In this document: one piece after another, positions 1-3,950 of the stretch | Numbering within the stretch: position 1 is the first letter of the stretch | How the letters are laid out: each line of letters begins with the position of its first letter | Assembly: GCA_028716025.1 (NCBI GenBank) | Contig: JAQUQP010000143.1 | Coordinates: 1 to 5,093 of the forward strand | Direction of reading: 5' to 3' | Source: a bacterium | Lineage (GTDB): Bacteria > UBA6262 | DNA: 5,093 nt | The notes under the pieces: model-generated | Told to the model about the DNA's origin: nothing | Database searches by the model: none | Seen by the model: only the letters and a program-made list of their open reading frames with translations | Position numbers and translations under genes: made by a program

Positions 1-60
1 AACAAAAAGTAATACTACCCCTAATTTCAATTCAATTCTCTGCCGAATGAAATTGAACAT
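1..60 (-). CDS. Start of a truncated CDS, probable membrane-anchored protein
   Basis: Only the first 20 codons are visible; the frame is open to the left edge. The ATG is at 60-58. It is preceded by GGAG at 69-66 with a 5-nt spacer, and a well-formed promoter lies about 30 nt further upstream, so the start is well supported although the product is not. The peptide begins MFNFIRQRIELKLG and continues into a hydrophobic run (VVLLFV). This is a short basic cytoplasmic end followed by the start of a membrane segment. That architecture is typical of sensor histidine kinases, chemotaxis receptors and other signal-anchored proteins, but 20 residues cannot tell these apart. It lies on the same strand as rimI, 143 nt downstream of the rimI stop, with its own promoter, so it is probably a separate transcription unit. 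Confidence 0.6.
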   Translation of the reverse strand, partial: MFNFIRQRIELKLGVVLLFV

Positions 61-65
61 TAAGT

Positions 66-69
66 CTCC
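66..69 (-). promoter_or_regulatory. Ribosome binding site of the left-edge gene
   Basis: GGAG on the minus strand (69-66) lies 5 nt before the ATG at 60-58. It decides the start codon of the truncated gene, whose coding region is too short here to be recognised by length. Confidence 0.6.
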
Positions 70-96
70 AAATTATTAGTTCCAATCGTATTAATA

Positions 97-125
97 ACTA
101 TACCACAAAAACCTATGCCTGTAAA
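97..125 (-). promoter_or_regulatory. Sigma-A/sigma-70-type promoter for the left-edge gene
   Basis: Reading the minus strand, TTTACA (125-120) matches 5 of 6 positions of the -35 consensus. A spacer of exactly 17 nt (119-103) follows, then TATAGT (102-97), which matches 5 of 6 positions of the -10 consensus. The two bases TG sit one base before the -10 (TGG-TATAGT), giving an extended -10. The expected transcription start is near position 90, leaving a leader of about 30 nt that contains GGAG and the ATG at 60. The good match, the ideal spacing and the ORF correctly placed downstream make this the clearest promoter in the window. It is a sequence prediction only. Confidence 0.7.
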
Positions 126-135
126 GGGGATTTTT

Positions 136-159
136 GGGATTAAACCAAAGGTTAATCCC
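136..159. other. Inverted repeat between rimI and the downstream promoter (operator or weak terminator)
   Basis: GGGATTAAACC (136-146) pairs with GGTTAATCCC (150-159) across an AAA loop: 10 pairs with one bulged A. It lies 45-68 nt past the rimI stop and 10 nt upstream of the -35 box of the next gene. A further GGGATT copy at 127-132 sits next to the -35. On the minus strand the stem is followed by AAAAATCCCC rather than a U-run, so it is not a canonical intrinsic terminator for the rimI operon. On the plus strand a weak T-rich tail follows, but no plus-strand gene ends here. The dyad centre is about 58 nt upstream of the predicted transcription start, which also fits a regulator binding site. 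The dyad is seen directly; either role is inferred. Confidence 0.4.
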
Positions 160-203
160 TCCTTGTTTTCGACTCAAATATGACTTTCAAATGTGAAGAA
201 TTT

Positions 204-665
204 TTAACTGTAGGACCCTAAATTGTAGAGCCACATAATAACCGCGTCTTCCAGGTTATCGGCGTAATAACTCTTGCGGAGAGCAATATTTTTAAAGCCA
301 ACCTGCTCGTACAGTCTTTGGGCGGCCAGGTTAGAAGCCCGGACTTCCAAGGTGGCTCTCTTTAACCCTAAACGTTTGCCATCACATAAGACATAGAACA
401 AGAGGTGTTTCCCCAAGCCCTGCCGCCGGTATTCAGGATGAACAGCGATATTGATCAAATGAAGTTCATCTACCACTTGCCAATAACCGGCATATCCTAC
501 TATTTCCATAGTCGGCTGGGATTTAGCCACAAAGAAGCGGCTAGTGGCAATACGTAATTCCTGTTCAAACATGCTTCTGGTCCAAGGCAGGGAATAACTG
601 GCTTGTTCTATTTTCAGCACCGCATCCAAGTCCTCTGCCTTTAGATGTTCATATTTAATGTCCAT
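204..665 (-). CDS. rimI: GNAT-family N-acetyltransferase, RimI type (ribosomal protein bS18 N-alpha-acetyltransferase)
   Basis: Cytoplasmic acetyltransferase predicted to move an acetyl group from acetyl-CoA to a protein N-terminus; the classical RimI substrate is ribosomal protein S18. The 153-residue length fits RimI. The acetyl-CoA pyrophosphate loop is visible at residues 79-86 (Y-R-R-Q-G-L-G-K) after the strand INIAVHPE. The RimI signature LEVRASN lies at 106-112 and LYEQVGF at 118-124; Glu107 and Tyr119 align by eye with the catalytic acid/base pair known in Salmonella RimI. The C-terminal RKSYYADNLEDAVIMW pattern (130-145) is also typical. The ATG at 665-663 overlaps the tsaB stop by 11 nt and has only a weak upstream GGA, so translation is probably coupled to tsaB. 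It is the last gene of the operon. The exact substrate could differ, since RimI-like GNATs in tsa clusters are not all tested. Confidence 0.92.
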   Translation of the reverse strand: MDIKYEHLKAEDLDAVLKIEQASYSLPWTRSMFEQELRIATSRFFVAKSQPTMEIVGYAGYWQVVDELHLINIAVHPEYRRQGLGKHLLFYVLCDGKRLGLKRATLEVRASNLAAQRLYEQVGFKNIALRKSYYADNLEDAVIMWLYNLGSYS

Positions 666-1347
666 GTTTTTTCCAGTTCAATTCAGCTTCAGAAGGCCTG
701 ATATAATAGGGAACGATCTTGCCCCAGGGCTGCGGTTGGTACTTAGTCCCGAGAAAACTGACCCAGGAAGCAGTCGGTCGCCATAGCTGTGGTGCGGCAA
801 AACCGGCCCTCCGGGGGAGTGCCTGCGACAGCTTTTCCTTGACCGTACATAATGCCTCTCCCGTGAATATTATTTTTAGCGGTCGATCTTTCAGGTCCCG
901 TACCAGTTTTTCCAATATAGCTAAACGATAGCTGGTGACCCTTTTAACTTCCCGATTGGCCCCAGACTGATATAAAGCATAATATACTTGCCCTTGAATA
1001 GCTGGTATTAATGGGCAGACCAGAGACTCACTCGGCGGTACCATAGCCGCCAGGCAATCCAGGGTAGGGATACTGACTATTTCTTTACGCAGCATCTGGG
1101 CTATGGTCCTGGCCACGGTTATCCCGATCCTTAACCCGGTAAAAGATCCTGGCCCTGAAGAAACAGCGATACGATCAATAGCGGCAAAACTTATTTTCTT
1201 TGCCGCTATAATTTTTTCTATTGCCGGTAATAGTTTTTCAGAATGGTTCATGGCTCCGTCTAGATCAGCGGCTGCTACTACTTTCCCATTTTTGGATAAG
1301 GCTGCGCTGCCGATCCTGGTAGAAGTTTCTATCCCTAAAACTATCAT
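655..1347 (-). CDS. tsaB: tRNA threonylcarbamoyladenosine biosynthesis protein TsaB
   Basis: Non-catalytic ASKHA-fold partner of TsaD in the complex that transfers the threonylcarbamoyl group to A37 of ANN-decoding tRNAs (t6A). With the start chosen here the protein has 230 residues, the family's usual size. The N-terminal GIETST strand is at 5-10, HSEKLLP at 35-41, the hallmark GPGSFTGLRIG at 65-75, PTLDCLA at 94-100 and the C-terminal YYIRPSEAE at 214-222. An in-frame TTG at 1362-1360 would add five residues, but it overlaps the GGAG ribosome binding site (1360-1357) that serves the ATG at 1347-1345. The ATG also forms an ATGA overlap with the tsaE stop, and MIVLGIETST is the normal family start. 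One oddity is that the usual DAR-type motif before VYYALY reads PAIQG (residues 115-119). Confidence 0.94.
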   Translation of the reverse strand: MIVLGIETSTRIGSAALSKNGKVVAAADLDGAMNHSEKLLPAIEKIIAAKKISFAAIDRIAVSSGPGSFTGLRIGITVARTIAQMLRKEIVSIPTLDCLAAMVPPSESLVCPLIPAIQGQVYYALYQSGANREVKRVTSYRLAILEKLVRDLKDRPLKIIFTGEALCTVKEKLSQALPRRAGFAAPQLWRPTASWVSFLGTKYQPQPWGKIVPYYIRPSEAELNWKKHGH

Positions 1348-1360
1348 CTCTTGTTTCTCC
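1344..1360 (-). promoter_or_regulatory. Ribosome binding site and ATGA stop-start overlap, tsaE/tsaB
   Basis: GGAG at 1360-1357 lies 9 nt before the tsaB ATG at 1347-1345. The tsaE stop TGA occupies 1346-1344, so stop and start share ATGA. This is a standard arrangement for translational coupling, suited to two proteins needed in one complex, and it settles the tsaB start. Confidence 0.8.
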
Positions 1361-1790
1361 AATCAGTCAGTATGATCTTCCGGGTGTTTTCATCAATACT
1401 TAATAATTCGATCTGTAAATATTGCTTGGGCAAGAAAGGAGTGATCTTTTCCGCCCACTCAACCAGGGAAATACCTTGACCGTAAAAATACTCTTCATAA
1501 CCCAATTCGCGAAGATCAGTCAATCCTTCCAGCCGATATAAGTCAAAATGATAGACTGGTATTTTGCCTTTATATTCGTTAATGATCTTGAAAGTAGGAC
1601 TATTGACATAATCCTTGACCTGCAAACCCCGGGCAATACCTTGGACCAGGCAGGTTTTGCCGGCACCCAGCCCGCCGCTGAGACAGACCAGATCTCCCGG
1701 CTTTAATTGCCGGGCTAATTTCCGGCCAAAGCGCTGCGTCTCGGCAGCGGATTTTGTAATAATTGTTTTACTCTGTTTTGAAATGCTCAT
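1344..1790 (-). CDS. tsaE: tRNA threonylcarbamoyladenosine biosynthesis ATPase TsaE
   Basis: P-loop ATPase that binds the TsaB-TsaD complex and is needed for turnover of t6A synthesis in bacteria; cytoplasmic. The 148 residues match the family length. The Walker A motif GGLGAGKT is at 39-46 (Lys45, Thr46), the SPTF switch segment at 64-67, the HFDLYRL motif at 81-87 and the LVEWAEK segment, which carries the Walker-B-like acidic residue, at 109-115. The start is ATG at 1790-1788, with AAGGA upstream (1804-1800, 9-nt spacing), inside the end of thiL (23-nt overlap). The stop overlaps tsaB by 4 nt. The gene is intact, and its place directly before tsaB is the usual one. Confidence 0.95.
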   Translation of the reverse strand: MSISKQSKTIITKSAAETQRFGRKLARQLKPGDLVCLSGGLGAGKTCLVQGIARGLQVKDYVNSPTFKIINEYKGKIPVYHFDLYRLEGLTDLRELGYEEYFYGQGISLVEWAEKITPFLPKQYLQIELLSIDENTRKIILTDWRNKR

Positions 1791-2778
1791 AACCTGTATT
1801 CCTTGTTATAACTTCCCGGCCATTCTGGTCCAGGACTTTACAGCTTTTATCCCTGGTTATTTCCCCGAGCCAGCCGTTAGGAAATAAGGCGAGTGCTTGC
1901 CGGACCTTATTTTTGGGGACAGTAAACAATAATTCATAGTCTTCACCGCCGCTTAAAGCTAACTGCAAAGCGTGTTGATAGTTGATTGTTGATAGTTGGT
2001 TATTTAGAGGGATCTTATCCAAATAGACTCTGGCGCCAACCTTTGATCGTGCGCAAAGTATTTTTACGGAAATATGCAAGCCATCGCTGATATCGATCAT
2101 ACTGGAAGCCAACTTGTGCTTTACGATCAAGCGGGCTTCTTTTACTCTTGGCTCCGGCCTTAAATACCGCTGTAGTAAATGCTTATCGTTATTCCGCCAT
2201 CCGCCACCCGCCATCCGTTTTCTTAGTAGTTCCAGTCCTGCCGCTGCTTCACCGATACGGTTGGTAACAAATAAAGCGTCTCCTGGGCTGGCACCGTGCC
2301 GGTACAGGATATCCTGGACCGGTGCTTCCCCTAAAAGGGCTATGTTAACTACCAGCCGGTCAGGGGACTTAACTGTATCCCCGCCGATTATTCCTATCCG
2401 GTACTTACGGGCCAGCTTGGCCACCCCCTGTGCCAATTTGTCCACATTATCCACAGGAATACTCACAGGAACTCCCACAGAGATCACCCCCCAGGTAGGG
2501 GTAGCGCCCATACTGGCTATATCGCTGATATTAACAGCCAGGGCTTTCCAGCCAATATCCAAAAAACCTTCATATTTCAATGAAAAATGGACATCTTCTA
2601 TAAGGATATCTGTGGTATAAAGCAGGGCTTTATTGTGGCCAATTTTAACCACAGCAGCGTCATCCCCTATACCCTGTACCAATCCTGGCCGGCTTGGCCG
2701 GCCAAAAATACGCTCAACCCGCTGGATCAGGCCAAACTCCCCTATTTGCCCCAATGTTAACCTTTTTCCCTGAGCCAT
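1768..2778 (-). CDS. thiL: Thiamine-monophosphate kinase ThiL
   Basis: Phosphorylates thiamine phosphate with ATP to give thiamine diphosphate, the last step of cofactor synthesis. It belongs to the PurM/SelD-like ATP-binding superfamily. The protein has 336 residues and the expected motifs: QIGEFGLI (11-18), GIGDDAAVV (36-44), TTDILIEDVHF (55-65), GWKALAVNISDIASMGA (76-92), GGDTVKSPDRLVV (132-144), YLRPEPRV (205-212), IDISDGL (228-234) and LSGGEDYELLFTVP (275-288). The Asp-rich motifs that hold Mg2+ and phosphate are intact, so the enzyme is probably active. The ATG at 2778 has AAAGG at 2788-2784 and lies 1 nt after the upstream stop. A TTG at 2796 is in frame but overlaps the upstream gene and adds MRRKVN before the family start. 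Two 7-nt-period repeat arrays lie within the gene, encoding residues 189-195 and about 260-268, both between conserved blocks. Confidence 0.95.
   Translation of the reverse strand: MAQGKRLTLGQIGEFGLIQRVERIFGRPSRPGLVQGIGDDAAVVKIGHNKALLYTTDILIEDVHFSLKYEGFLDIGWKALAVNISDIASMGATPTWGVISVGVPVSIPVDNVDKLAQGVAKLARKYRIGIIGGDTVKSPDRLVVNIALLGEAPVQDILYRHGASPGDALFVTNRIGEAAAGLELLRKRMAGGGWRNNDKHLLQRYLRPEPRVKEARLIVKHKLASSMIDISDGLHISVKILCARSKVGARVYLDKIPLNNQLSTINYQHALQLALSGGEDYELLFTVPKNKVRQALALFPNGWLGEITRDKSCKVLDQNGREVITRNTGYEHFKTE
1974..2001. repeat. Heptanucleotide tandem array, AT-rich type, inside thiL
   Basis: Four consecutive 7-nt units on the plus strand: GTTGATA at 1974-1980, GTTGATT at 1981-1987, GTTGATA at 1988-1994 and GTTGGTT at 1995-2001. 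Units 1 and 3 are identical, unit 2 differs at one position and unit 4 at two. Read on the coding strand it encodes N-Q-L-S-T-I-N-Y-Q (ThiL residues 260-268), between the IPL strand and the conserved ALSGGEDYELLF block. The reading frame is kept. The composition and peptide look repeat-derived rather than conserved ThiL sequence. Confidence 0.75.
2194..2214. repeat. Heptanucleotide tandem array, GC-rich type, inside thiL
   Basis: Three 7-nt units on the plus strand: CCGCCAT at 2194-2200, CCGCCAC at 2201-2207 and CCGCCAT at 2208-2214, followed by a decayed CCG at 2215-2217. The total of 21 nt is exactly seven codons. It encodes M-A-G-G-G-W-R (ThiL residues 189-195), between the helix EAAAGLELLRK and the conserved YLRPEPRV block, where ThiL proteins vary in length. 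Confidence 0.75.
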
Positions 2779-2779
2779 G

Positions 2780-3949
2780 TTAACCTTTCTTCTCAAACAA
2801 TCTTAATAATCTTGATCTCTTGATTGTCATAGCCCTGGATGGGCATAATTCTATACAGCAAAAACACTCTATACATTTTTTATAGTTAATCCGGATATTC
2901 CCTTGGTAATTGTCTATCGCCTTAACCGGACAGCTCTTCACACAAACCTGACATTTAGTACACAATTCATCATTAACCACTGGGTCAGTTAACCTGATCA
3001 ACCTGGCGATATAACTCAATAAGGGCACCAGGAACCCTGGTATTTTATCAGTATAAGAACCCGGCGGTAAATTAAATTTCACCGGTCGGAGCTCTTCCAG
3101 TGAAGCCCCCGGCAGGTCAATTTCAGCCAGGGTTTTTGGCCCTAGGCCAGCTTTTATGGCCACGGCAATGACCGGAACATTTTCTAAAGCAATTCCCATT
3201 ATGCTGGCTTGTACGATATCCATAGCTAAAGCATTATCCGCCGCCAGCAGAAATCCGGTAGCGATCGGGGTACCGCTGGAGCCTGGACCTTCTCCCTCCA
3301 TCCCGATAATGCAGTCCATAATATTAAGCTGGGGCACAACGTGAGTAAATAAAGCTACCAACAATGTGCTTAGTTCTTCTTTTTTTGGAGCTAATTTATG
3401 AAATTGTATTTTGGTCAATCCAGGCATAACACCAAACATATTCTTGATCGCGCCGGTAGTGACGGTCAGGTCATGGGTTTTGAATTTAGGTACGTTGATC
3501 ACGACATCGAAGTCTTCCAGTACGCAGGCGGCAACAGGTATTTTAACTTTCTTTTTCCCGAGAGGAAGTTCCAATTCCTTGATCCGGCTTTTCTCAAAAT
3601 TAACCAGAGTGGCCCCACTGGCCGCCGCGGCCTGTTTCATACCAGTGATTTCCCATAGTTGTTCGATCCGCTCCAGGATACCAAATCCTCCGGGACTGTC
3701 TCCGATAAACGGGAAAGCCCCTTGTTTCTTAATCGCCTCAGCGATAGCCATGATGAGCGCGGGATGGGTAGTCACTGCTGTTTCCGGAGGACGTGGAGCC
3801 AGGAGATTGGGCTTGATCAGTACTTTCTGGCCAGGTTTGACATAGGCGCCAAGGCCGCCGATATGATTAAGGAGAGCGGTTAAAGCTTGCGTCACTTCAC
3901 TTGGTTCATACGTTTTACATTTAACAGAGGCAACCTTGAATTTATTCAT
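2780..3949 (-). CDS. DUF362 domain protein with C-terminal 2x[4Fe-4S] ferredoxin domain
   Basis: Biochemical role unknown. The 389-residue protein has a DUF362 domain over about residues 1-295: KVLIKPNLL (42-50), GDSPGG (83-88) and VPKFKTHDLTVTTGAIKNMFG (153-173) are the recognisable conserved blocks. A hydrophobic stretch (about 303-320, IPGFLVPLLSYIARLIRL) links it to a bacterial-type ferredoxin domain. The first cluster motif uses C330, C333, C336 and C340 followed by Pro. The second uses C359, C362, C365 and C369 followed by Pro, with one extra Cys at 364. Both motifs are complete, so two [4Fe-4S] clusters and an electron-transfer role are expected. There is no signal peptide. DUF362-ferredoxin proteins are common in strict anaerobes. 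The ATG is at 3949-3947, 1 nt after the amidohydrolase stop and with a weak ribosome binding site, so translation is probably coupled. The gene ends 1 nt before thiL. Confidence 0.88.
   Translation of the reverse strand: MNKFKVASVKCKTYEPSEVTQALTALLNHIGGLGAYVKPGQKVLIKPNLLAPRPPETAVTTHPALIMAIAEAIKKQGAFPFIGDSPGGFGILERIEQLWEITGMKQAAAASGATLVNFEKSRIKELELPLGKKKVKIPVAACVLEDFDVVINVPKFKTHDLTVTTGAIKNMFGVMPGLTKIQFHKLAPKKEELSTLLVALFTHVVPQLNIMDCIIGMEGEGPGSSGTPIATGFLLAADNALAMDIVQASIMGIALENVPVIAVAIKAGLGPKTLAEIDLPGASLEELRPVKFNLPPGSYTDKIPGFLVPLLSYIARLIRLTDPVVNDELCTKCQVCVKSCPVKAIDNYQGNIRINYKKCIECFCCIELCPSRAMTIKRSRLLRLFEKKG
2784..2788 (-). promoter_or_regulatory. Ribosome binding site that decides the thiL start
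   Basis: AAAGG on the minus strand lies 5 nt before the ATG at 2778-2776, inside the last codons of the DUF362 gene. It supports that ATG over the in-frame TTG at 2796, which lies upstream of this site. Confidence 0.55.
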
Positions 3950-3950
3950 G

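Noticed and set aside
26..57. Imperfect AT-rich hairpin (11 of 13 pairs) as a terminator
   Set aside because: It lies inside the coding start of the left-edge gene, has only weak A/T pairing and no U-run.
1345..1362. TTG at 1362 as the tsaB start
   Set aside because: It would include its own GGAG ribosome binding site; the ATG at 1347 has good spacing, an ATGA overlap and the family N-terminus.
2114..2620. 168-codon plus-strand ORF opposite thiL, and the other plus-strand ORFs
   Set aside because: They are antisense to strongly recognised genes, have no recognisable domains, and their composition is explained by codon use on the opposite strand.
2686..2703. Repeated TGGCCGGC near the thiL N-terminus as a fourth repeat array
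   Set aside because: There are only two copies with a 9-nt period. The encoded GRPSRPG stretch has ordinary ThiL length before GIGDDAAVV, so a chance or codon effect is enough.
2776..2796. TTG at 2796 as the thiL start
   Set aside because: It lies upstream of the AAAGG site and overlaps the DUF362 gene; the ATG at 2778 fits family length and ribosome binding site spacing.
2800..2828. Low-complexity AATCTT/CTTGAT stretch at the DUF362 C-terminus as a repeat
   Set aside because: It has no regular period; it is explained by an Arg/Leu-rich C-terminal tail.
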